Positions 16,660-22,167 of a stretch of DNA of 32,230 nt are shown here, piece after piece. Both the position numbers and the translations under genes were made by a program. Below the pieces are notes generated by a model. The model did no database searches. It worked only from the letters and a program-made list of their open reading frames with translations, and had not been told where the DNA came from. The first letter of the stretch is position 1; each line of letters opens with the position of its first letter. This DNA is from Candidatus Uhrbacteria bacterium GW2011_GWE2_46_68. GTDB taxonomy: Bacteria; Patescibacteriota; Patescibacteriia; UBA9934; GWF2-40-263. The stretch lies in the NCBI GenBank assembly GCA_001002765.1, contig LCMS01000015.1:1-32230 (forward strand). Reading direction: 5' to 3'.

Positions 16660-16685
16660 AACAGAAAACGACCCGGGAAGGGTCG
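16660..16685 (-). terminator. Intrinsic terminator of the 16689 gene
   Basis: CGACCC (16669-16674) and GGGTCG (16680-16685) form a 6-bp GC stem. On minus it is followed by TTTTCTGTTT. It starts right after the stop codon of the gene and insulates nrdJ from it. Confidence 0.7.
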
Positions 16686-16688
16686 CCG

Positions 16689-17357
16689 TTAAAGCGTGGT
16701 AAGGGACGCGAGGCGCGCCTTTTGTTCCGCACTTGCTAAAGGACTCAGTACCGCTTGGCCGTACATCGACGCGTGATGAGGGTTACGCTCAACCCACACC
16801 ACCAACTGTTCCACTTGATCGCTGTCAAGTGTGCTTGAAGCAAGGTCCAATCCAGCAAGAATACAGGAACGCAGAGGCCGCATCCCACGAATATCTGCCG
16901 TCACCTTTGTTCCTTTTTCTGCTACAGTCCAAGGACTCAACGTGTTTGCATTCACACCACGCAAATCTACATGATCAAGCAGCGAAAACAGGTGTGGATG
17001 ACAAGCGAAGTCAAGTGGGATGCCTGACAAAAAGGCAATGCGTTTCCAATCAACCGAGGTGGGAAAGGTGCGAGGAATCCCGATGCGCATCAAAGGAAAA
17101 GGAATCATCTCCTTCTTTCCTCTGCGCTGCCAAGTGACATAGCGATTCCTCCATCTTTCCCCATTGATCACGGAGAAACCCGCGGTTGTCACAAGACTAA
17201 TCCATTCCTTTTCAAAATCAGGGTCGCGTCGACCAAACCAGATGAGACGATAGCCGTCCTTGGTTTCTTCAAGTGCAAACTCAGCATGAGTGCGCGAGGC
17301 GGGAAGGTCGTGAAGGAGACGCAGGAACTCGAATGCTTCAAAAAGGAAAGGGTGCAT
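16689..17357 (-). CDS. Unknown protein, about 222 residues
   Basis: I do not recognise this family. The start at ATG 17357-17355 (MHPFLFEAFEFL) is supported by GGGAGG four bases upstream and by a strong promoter at 17388-17416 that lies inside any longer version. The protein is soluble and looks two-part. The N-terminal half has alternating strands (YRLIWFGRRDPDFEKEWI, RNRYVTWQRRGK). The C-terminal half is helical, with ILAGLDLASSTLDSDQVEQLVVWVERNP, which is reminiscent of HEAT/leucine-rich-like helical pairs in a loose sense only. No Cys, metal or nucleotide motif is seen. It is a monocistronic unit with its own promoter and terminator. Confidence 0.7.
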   Translation of the reverse strand: MHPFLFEAFEFLRLLHDLPASRTHAEFALEETKDGYRLIWFGRRDPDFEKEWISLVTTAGFSVINGERWRNRYVTWQRRGKKEMIPFPLMRIGIPRTFPTSVDWKRIAFLSGIPLDFACHPHLFSLLDHVDLRGVNANTLSPWTVAEKGTKVTADIRGMRPLRSCILAGLDLASSTLDSDQVEQLVVWVERNPHHASMYGQAVLSPLASAEQKARLASLTTL

Positions 17358-17387
17358 GAAACCTCCCTGTGGAAAGAACGAAACGAA

Positions 17388-17416
17388 ACTATAGAAAACG
17401 CGGCCGATTTCGTCAA
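17388..17416 (-). promoter_or_regulatory. Promoter of the 16689 gene
   Basis: TTGACG (17411-17416), 17 bases, TATAGT (17388-17393) on minus. One of the best promoter matches in the window. The leader is about 25 bases and carries the GGGAGG ribosome binding site. Confidence 0.8.
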
Positions 17417-17431
17417 CCGACCGCGCTGTAT

Positions 17432-19216
17432 TTAAAGGTATCCTCCTGCTTGAATCGTCCAATATTGCTTGTACAACCCTTCTTTTTTTATGAGATCTTT
17501 GTGTATTCCTCGCATCACAATACGTCCTTTATCCATGACCAAAATTTGATCCGCATCCAAGACCGTGGAAAGACGATGAGCAATGACAAGAGTGGTACGC
17601 CCTTTCATGGTTTCTTTAAGCGCGCATTGCAAATCGTGTTCGGTTTTAGAATCAAGCGCACTCGTTGCCTCATCCAAAACCAAAATGGGAGGATCGGCAA
17701 GCAAGACACGCGCTAATGCAATGCGTTGTTTTTCTCCTCCGGAAAGTTTGACCCCTCGTTCTCCCACCATGGAATCGTATTTCTTTGGAAGCGCTTTAAT
17801 AAAGGAATGTGCCTGAGCACGCTTGGCTGCTTGCTCCACTTCCTTCATCGAAGCTGTTGGTTTTGCCAGACGAATATTATTCAAAATCGTGTCATGGAAA
17901 AGAAGATTTTCTTGCATCACAAATCCCACACTGGAACGCAAACTCTTTAGTGTCAAATCGCGTAGATCATGTCCATCTATCAAAATGGATCCGCCAACAG
18001 GATCATAATGACGCAACATCATTTGCGCGAGCGTGGACTTCCCTGCGCCGGACTCACCCACAATCGCGAAGACTTGACCGTCAGGAACTTGGAAAGAAAC
18101 ATCTTTGAGTACGCGGCGGCTGTCTTTGTAAGAAAAGGTGACATGATCAAAAATAATTTGTCCTTTCACTCGTGTGAGTGTCTTGGCTTTTGGCTTTTCT
18201 CGAATCTCTGGAATCTTATACCAATACTCCGAAGCGCGATCAAGATAAACCAAAGATTTGGAGAGATTGGGGAAAGCCATGGTGATCATTTGCACAGAAC
18301 CGAAAAGAAAATTGGCAAATCCAAGGAACATGATAAGAGTTCCAAGTGTGGTAGATCCATTTAAAACAAACCAGGCGCCCACGGCAAATAATAAGAGACG
18401 GCCAAAAATATAAATCGCTCCATAGCCCGCCTCTACGATGGCCCAAAGACGATTGATCGCGAACTGATGTTTGCAAGAAGTAAGATAGAGCTTGGCAAAA
18501 ATTTTGACGAATCGTCCTTCGTTTGAAAAACCTTTCACCGTTGCGATATTGGCAAAGGCATCAGCAACATGACCGGTAATTTTTTCCCAATACATGCTTG
18601 CAGTGTGCTGTTGATGGGAAGCGGCGCGCATGTTGATCACCCCTATGAAAATTGATAGAGGAACCGGGATAAGAGAAACCAAGGCTAAACGCCAATCTAA
18701 AAATAATCCAAAAGAAAGAGCGGCGATAAAACGCATGCCCGCTTCTAAAAATGTTCTGACCCCACGAAAGGAGACGTCCCAAACAGCATCCCAGGTATTA
18801 TCAAATTTGCGCAACAATTCTCCCGAACGTTCTCCTTTGAAAAGTTCCATGTCCAAAAACAATACGCGGTGATACCACTTTTCCAAAAAGACCCCAAGAA
18901 TTTCATTGCCAAATTTCCAGCTCAAAAACATGTAAAATGCATTGACTCCGGTTTCCAAAAGCACCAATCCTCCCCACACAAAAAGAAGAGGCAAAATGAG
19001 TTGAAACGCGGGAAAGACACTCGTGTGTTCATCAACGGACAAAATGATGGAGTCGACAATGGAACCGTAAAGGTAAGGTTCGGTGACCGCACAGATGGCC
19101 AAAAAAATCGCAAAAAACAAAAATAAAAAAAGATACCATCGCCAAGGTTTTAAAGATGGAGCAACCATGCGCCAGATGCGTCGATAGTGAATTGTTTTGC
19201 GTTCCCCCTTTTTCAT
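17432..19216 (-). CDS. ABC transporter, fused permease and ATPase (exporter type)
   Basis: 594 residues from ATG 19216 (MKKGERKTIHYRRIWRM). An upstream in-frame start at 19276 is unlikely because the TATAAT box lies between. The N-terminal half (about 20-320) is an ABC exporter membrane domain with six helices. The C-terminal half is the nucleotide-binding domain, with Walker A GESGAGKST, Q-loop VMQENLLF, signature LSGGEKQRIALARVLL, Walker B ILVLDEATSALD and H-loop IAHRLST. It forms a dimer in the inner membrane and exports lipids, peptides or drugs; the substrate cannot be told. It is a single-gene unit. Confidence 0.92.
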   Translation of the reverse strand: MKKGERKTIHYRRIWRMVAPSLKPWRWYLFLFLFFAIFLAICAVTEPYLYGSIVDSIILSVDEHTSVFPAFQLILPLLFVWGGLVLLETGVNAFYMFLSWKFGNEILGVFLEKWYHRVLFLDMELFKGERSGELLRKFDNTWDAVWDVSFRGVRTFLEAGMRFIAALSFGLFLDWRLALVSLIPVPLSIFIGVINMRAASHQQHTASMYWEKITGHVADAFANIATVKGFSNEGRFVKIFAKLYLTSCKHQFAINRLWAIVEAGYGAIYIFGRLLLFAVGAWFVLNGSTTLGTLIMFLGFANFLFGSVQMITMAFPNLSKSLVYLDRASEYWYKIPEIREKPKAKTLTRVKGQIIFDHVTFSYKDSRRVLKDVSFQVPDGQVFAIVGESGAGKSTLAQMMLRHYDPVGGSILIDGHDLRDLTLKSLRSSVGFVMQENLLFHDTILNNIRLAKPTASMKEVEQAAKRAQAHSFIKALPKKYDSMVGERGVKLSGGEKQRIALARVLLADPPILVLDEATSALDSKTEHDLQCALKETMKGRTTLVIAHRLSTVLDADQILVMDKGRIVMRGIHKDLIKKEGLYKQYWTIQAGGYL

Positions 19217-19222
19217 GAAGAT

Positions 19223-19228
19223 ATTATA
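19223..19228 (-). promoter_or_regulatory. Extended -10 box of the ABC transporter, leaderless
   Basis: TGCTATAAT on minus, a perfect TATAAT with the TGN extension, ending 6 bases before the ATG at 19216. Transcription should start at the A of the start codon or next to it. The -35 is weak, as expected for an extended -10. Confidence 0.6.
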
Positions 19229-19257
19229 GCATGGAGAAATGGTGATCAAAATTTTTT

Positions 19258-19292
19258 GAAAAAGAAAGACCCGCACCTTTTCAGTACGGGTC
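19258..19292 (-). terminator. Intrinsic terminator of the GC-rich RNA locus
   Basis: GACCCG (19268-19273) pairs with CGGGTC (19287-19292). On minus the stem is followed by TTTCTTTTT. It faces transcription coming from 19893 and implies that the block upstream is transcribed on minus. Confidence 0.65.
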
Positions 19293-19893
19293 CGTGTCTA
19301 CCAAGCGGTAGAGCGAAGGCGCGAGCCGAAGCCCGCGAATCCAACGCCCATGGTGCCACTTGGCTCTGGCATGTTTACTACCCTGGCTTTGCCAGATGAT
19401 CCCTTTGCCATTGCATTGGGACCAGGGTAGGACAGGTTGGTGGAGGCTTTTCCTGTCTGTGGGCGGTGCGGATGATCAGACACTCCGCGTCAATGCCCAG
19501 CCTCTAAATTGCCCGGGGCCGTTCTCCTTTAACGTCGTTTCCTCGTTGGCACACGGCGAAGTGGCCTGGTGCCCGGCGCGAAGATCGAGAAGGGGGTCCA
19601 AGGGGACCCGAGAAAAACACTCGCGCGGGGGGATGGCCGAATGGACGTGTCCACGAGGAAGGGTTGAGCCGCGCTAGGCAGTCGAGACGCGCGGCAGGGG
19701 CAGGAGCGGGGAGGCTTCCCCATCCCCAACTCCTTGACGAACGTCCACCTCGGAGGGCAGACGCAAGAACGCCGGTGGCGCGTCGTCGTGCAAACAGGAA
19801 CGGACGTACCGATCTCCTTCATGCACGAGACGCGAGGGTCGTGGCGCTCCCACAGATGACTTCTCATCATCTCTGGGAGAACCGCGAAAGACC
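19258..19893 (-). ncRNA. Candidate large structured non-coding RNA, about 630 nt
   Basis: No convincing protein frame in about 630 bases. G+C by hand count of sample lines is 60-70 percent, against about 45 percent around it. Strong hairpins include 19847-19852/19874-19879 with 19854-19859/19867-19872 (two 6-bp stems stacked around a C-C mismatch), 19786-19792/19822-19828 (7 bp), 19668-19674/19689-19695 (7 bp GC), 19594-19599/19604-19609, 19431-19436/19452-19457 and 19379-19386/19422-19429 (8 bp). A promoter (19901-19929) and a terminator bracket it on minus. I looked for the RNase P core (GAGGAAAGTCC, ACAGAA..GGCTTA), a tmRNA T arm and Ala-rich tag, the SRP apical loop and rRNA landmarks and found none. 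It may be a divergent member of a known class or a new one. Confidence 0.55.
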
Positions 19894-19900
19894 GCTGTTA

Positions 19901-19929
19901 TATATATGATTTCAATCATTTCGTATCAA
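19901..19929 (-). promoter_or_regulatory. Promoter of the large RNA locus
   Basis: TTGATA (19924-19929), 17 bases, TATATA (19901-19906) on minus. Transcription would start near 19893, exactly where the GC-rich block begins. Confidence 0.65.
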
Positions 19930-20325
19930 GATAACCTTGATGCAACAGATCAGAGTCGTTTCACTTTTTCGGTTCTCGAAGCGGCCCCGGAAAAAATCTC
20001 CTTATATTTTTTCTGGGACAACTTCATGTCCGTCTCGCGCAAGAGCTCCCCAAAAACATATGTCTTTAGAAAACACCTATAGAGAGAGCCATAGGCCTTT
20101 TTTAAAGGGACTCACGCGAGAGTCTCCATGACATAGCGGTTTTGAGGCGGCTCGTGCGCAAGGCGCACTGCACTTGAAAAACCGACCTGCATGGGTAGGT
20201 CTGCTCGCCACATGGGTTTCAAAGGCGAACATTCATGACCAAGCAAGTTATCAGTTTTTAGAGTTTTTGTCAAGGGAACCACCAAGTTTCTTGGCTAATA
20301 TAAGCCAAAAAAATAAGGCCTTTCA
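19930..20325. other. Non-coding stretch with a multi-hairpin element
   Basis: About 400 bases without a supportable gene. A folded unit lies at 20127-20238: the outer pairing CATGA with TCATG encloses three hairpins. These are CGGTTTT...AAAACCG with an inner GTGCGC-AAG-GCGCAC, GACCT...AGGTC, and TCGCC...GGCGA. A possible minus promoter is TTGACA (20268-20273), 17 bases, TAACTT (20245-20250), which would start a transcript at the edge of this fold. The part from 19930 to 20126 has smaller hairpins (for example ATCAAG-ATAAC-CTTGAT at 19925-19941) and nothing else I can name. Confidence 0.4.
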
Positions 20326-20354
20326 TTGACGAAAACCTCGAAATACGCTACAAT
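20326..20354 (+). promoter_or_regulatory. Promoter of khpA
   Basis: TTGACG (20326-20331), 17 bases, TACAAT (20349-20354). A near-consensus promoter. Transcription would start near 20361 and give a leader of about 98 bases. Confidence 0.85.
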
Positions 20355-20363
20355 GAAATCGTT

Positions 20364-20447
20364 GTGTTGGCGGTCTGGGGAGCTCATGCCCCCTAGGGTC
20401 GACAGGCACACTCCCAACACTTCTTAGTACTTAATGTCGAAAGACCG
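20364..20447 (+). promoter_or_regulatory. Structured leader of khpA with pseudoknot potential
   Basis: Four perfect pairings fit together: CGGTCT (20371-20376) with AGACCG (20442-20447), GGGG (20377-20380) with CCCC (20389-20392), TCGACA (20399-20404) with TGTCGA (20435-20440), and GTGTTGG (20364-20370) with CCAACAC (20414-20420). The last one pairs the transcript 5' end with the loop of the third helix and so forms a pseudoknot or an alternative fold. The structure ends 11 bases before the ATG. A regulatory leader or a cis-acting protein site is inferred; I match it to no known riboswitch. Confidence 0.55.
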
Positions 20448-20458
20448 TAGAAACTGAT

Positions 20459-20779
20459 ATGGCAGAAAAGGAATTCGACCAAGAGTTTGTCGAATATATT
20501 GTCCGCGCAATCGTCAATCATCCAGATGACGTCCGCACGGAGCGTATCGTCGACGAGCGTGGCGTACTCATCACCCTCTTCATCAACCAAGAGGATATGG
20601 GCTATGTCATTGGTCGCCAAGGCCAGACAGCCCGCGCGGTCCGCACCTTGCTCAAGATCGTTGGCGCTAAAAAGAACGCACGCGTCAACCTCAAAATCTA
20701 TGAGCCAGAAGGTTCTCGTCGTTCTCGAGACGTTGCGGCTCCAAGCACGGAAGCGTCTGTAGATGATCTTGGCATCTAA
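20459..20779 (+). CDS. khpA: KH-domain RNA-binding protein KhpA
   Basis: 106 residues, a single type II KH domain. The N-terminal part (EFVEYIVRAIVNHPDDVR) and the GRQG loop at 52-55 (VIGRQGQTARAVRTLL) are typical of KhpA/YlqC. The C-terminal 25 residues are disordered. In other bacteria KhpA works with KhpB (Jag/EloR) to bind RNA and influences cell elongation and translation. It often sits in the rpsP-khpA-rimM-trmD-rplS cluster; here khpA, trmD and rpsP are neighbours but on separate promoters and rpsP is inverted, so this is a rearranged form of that cluster. rimM and rplS are missing from the window. The start is ATG 20459, with no Shine-Dalgarno. Confidence 0.9.
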   Translation: MAEKEFDQEFVEYIVRAIVNHPDDVRTERIVDERGVLITLFINQEDMGYVIGRQGQTARAVRTLLKIVGAKKNARVNLKIYEPEGSRRSRDVAAPSTEASVDDLGI

Positions 20780-20787
20780 CCCAAGAA

Positions 20788-20822
20788 AAAACCGGCTCTG
20801 CAAAGAGTCGGTTTTGATTTTC
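20788..20822 (+). terminator. Intrinsic terminator of khpA
   Basis: AAAACCGGCTCT (20788-20799) pairs with AGAGTCGGTTTT (20804-20815) around GCAA, with one G-T pair. It is followed by a T-rich tail and separates khpA from trmD. Confidence 0.85.
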
Positions 20823-20857
20823 TACGCCAAAGCTTTAACGAAGACGAATTTTCCTTT

Positions 20858-20886
20858 TTGCCTCTTATGGTTTTTTTCGCTACAGT
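20858..20886 (+). promoter_or_regulatory. Promoter of trmD, nearly leaderless
   Basis: TTGCCT (20858-20863), 17 bases, TACAGT (20881-20886). The -10 ends 10 bases before the ATG at 20897, leaving a leader of only about 4 bases. Confidence 0.6.
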
Positions 20887-20896
20887 GCCTTTATCT

Positions 20897-21562
20897 ATGG
20901 CAACACGCAAACAAAAATATTTTGATATCCTCACGATTTTCCCAGAAGCCCTCATACCCTATGCTGAGGCTTCCATTTTAGGACGCGCTCAAACAAAAAA
21001 AATTCTCACGATCACCGCTCATGATGTACGCACCTGGGCAACGGACAAACACCACACCACTGATGACACTCCCTATGGCGGAGGCCCCGGTATGGTGATG
21101 AAAGTGGAGCCGTTTGATCGAGCTATCAAGGCCACGAAAAAACGAGGAAAAAAAGTGCAAATAATCCTCACGGCAGCCAGTGGAAAAACCTTTACACAAG
21201 CTGATGCAAAACGTCTTGCCTCCTATGATCAGCTGATCTTTTTGTGCGGACGTTATGAGGGAGTGGACGATCGTGTCCGTGAACATTTGGTGGATGAAAC
21301 GTTTTCCATAGGGAACTATGTGCTTACAGGTGGAGAACTCCCTGCTCTTGTCATGATTGATGCAATTGCGCGCATGATTCCAGGAGTCCTTGGAAAAAAA
21401 GAATCTCTTACCGAAGAATCACATGTAGAAGAAGGGCTGCTTGAATATCCACAATACACAAAACCCGAAATCTATCGCCATTGGAAAGTTCCCCCTATTC
21501 TTCTTTCGGGCGATCATAAAAAAATAAAAGAATGGAGAAAGGAACAGCAAAAGAAAAAATAA
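20897..21562 (+). CDS. trmD: tRNA (guanine-N1)-methyltransferase TrmD
   Basis: 221 residues. A SPOUT (trefoil-knot) methyltransferase that makes m1G37 in tRNAs reading CNN and some other codons and prevents +1 frameshifts. Family motifs in order: FDILTIFPEAL, the D.T.YGGG.GMV.K motif (DDTPYGGGPGMVMKVEP), FLCGRYEGVDDRV, and the knot sequence FSIGNYVLTGGELPALVMIDA. The ending ARMIPGVLG..ES...ES is also typical. The start is taken at ATG 20897 because a longer frame from 20858 would overlap the promoter. Length and motifs are normal. Confidence 0.96.
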   Translation: MATRKQKYFDILTIFPEALIPYAEASILGRAQTKKILTITAHDVRTWATDKHHTTDDTPYGGGPGMVMKVEPFDRAIKATKKRGKKVQIILTAASGKTFTQADAKRLASYDQLIFLCGRYEGVDDRVREHLVDETFSIGNYVLTGGELPALVMIDAIARMIPGVLGKKESLTEESHVEEGLLEYPQYTKPEIYRHWKVPPILLSGDHKKIKEWRKEQQKKK

Positions 21563-21563
21563 A

Positions 21564-21600
21564 AATCACTGGCGCTATGATGACGCCAGTGATTTTTTTA
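21564..21600. terminator. Bidirectional terminator between trmD and rpsP
   Basis: ATCACTGGCG (21565-21574) and CGCCAGTGAT (21584-21593) form a perfect 10-bp stem, with T run on plus and A run before it (T run on minus). It serves both convergent genes and overlaps the rpsP stop. Confidence 0.88.
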
Positions 21601-22089
21601 TTCTGCTTTTGGAGTTTCTTCTACCGGTATTTCGGAAGGAGTTGACACCTTGGAAGCTTGCGCTTCCTTAGCAGCCTCTTCTGCGGCTTTGGCCTCCTCT
21701 TTTGCCTTGGCTTCTTCCTCCTTCGCTGCTTGCGCGGCGGCGGCGGCTTTTGCCTTTGCTTGAACTTCCGCCTGTGTGCGTGCCTCATCTTTTTCCTTCA
21801 TGGCTTTGACACGGGCTCCGGAAATATGAGTAACACTATGCTTTTTTCCTTCCACAATCTTTTCGTCCACCAAGAGATTCCATATCGTATCTGAGGCTTC
21901 AGCTCCCTGACTCAACCAATACTTCACACGTTCCACATTGAGCACCAGCTCTCGCGGTTCTCTGCGAGCGTTATAGTGTCCGAGAATTTCGGTCACCTTC
22001 CCCCAGGGATCCCAATGTTTTGGCACGACAATGACACGGTAGCTTGGAGCACTTTTTTTCCCCACTCGTTGTAATCGTATCGATAACAT
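21598..22089 (-). CDS. rpsP: 30S ribosomal protein S16 with a long Ala/Lys/Glu tail
   Basis: 163 residues, about twice the usual 80-90. The first 85 residues are a standard S16 (MLSIRLQRVGKKSAPSYRVIV, WDPWGKVTEILGHYNARREP, VERVKYWLSQGAEASDTIW). The rest is a low-complexity tail rich in Ala, Lys and Glu, probably a long helix, ending in a Pro/Glu-rich stretch. Extended S16 proteins of this type occur in CPR bacteria and some others; the tail would project from the small-subunit body. It has its own promoter at 22136-22165. The start follows the family N-terminus. Confidence 0.93.
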   Translation of the reverse strand: MLSIRLQRVGKKSAPSYRVIVVPKHWDPWGKVTEILGHYNARREPRELVLNVERVKYWLSQGAEASDTIWNLLVDEKIVEGKKHSVTHISGARVKAMKEKDEARTQAEVQAKAKAAAAAQAAKEEEAKAKEEAKAAEEAAKEAQASKVSTPSEIPVEETPKAE

Positions 22090-22135
22090 AATTTACACGT
22101 AAATCATTAGTTGAGCGTGATTTAACGGTGTCGGC

Positions 22136-22165
22136 AGTATAAGGCTGTCGCACCGGCTTTGTCAA
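22136..22165 (-). promoter_or_regulatory. Promoter of rpsP
   Basis: TTGACA (22160-22165), 18 bases, TATACT (22136-22141) on minus. The -35 lies 2 bases past the uvrA stop codon. The leader is about 40 bases. Confidence 0.7.
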
Positions 22166-22167
22166 CG

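Noticed and set aside
19529-19870. 113-residue minus frame and several shorter frames in the GC-rich block
   Set aside because: Composition is Arg/Pro/Cys-rich with no domain, as expected from random frames in GC-rich structured RNA DNA.
19258-19893. RNase P RNA, tmRNA or SRP RNA
   Set aside because: The conserved cores (GAGGAAAGTCC and ACAGAA..GGCTTA; T arm plus Ala tag; GGAAGGAAGCAGC) were not found by eye on either strand. A partial GTAAAC...GAGC..AAG likeness to RNase P lacks the rest.
20364-20447. HDV-like self-cleaving ribozyme in the khpA leader
   Set aside because: The order of P1 and P2 strands and the bases before AGACCG resemble HDV, but 21 unpaired or otherwise paired bases separate P3 from the second P1 strand, which HDV-like folds do not allow.
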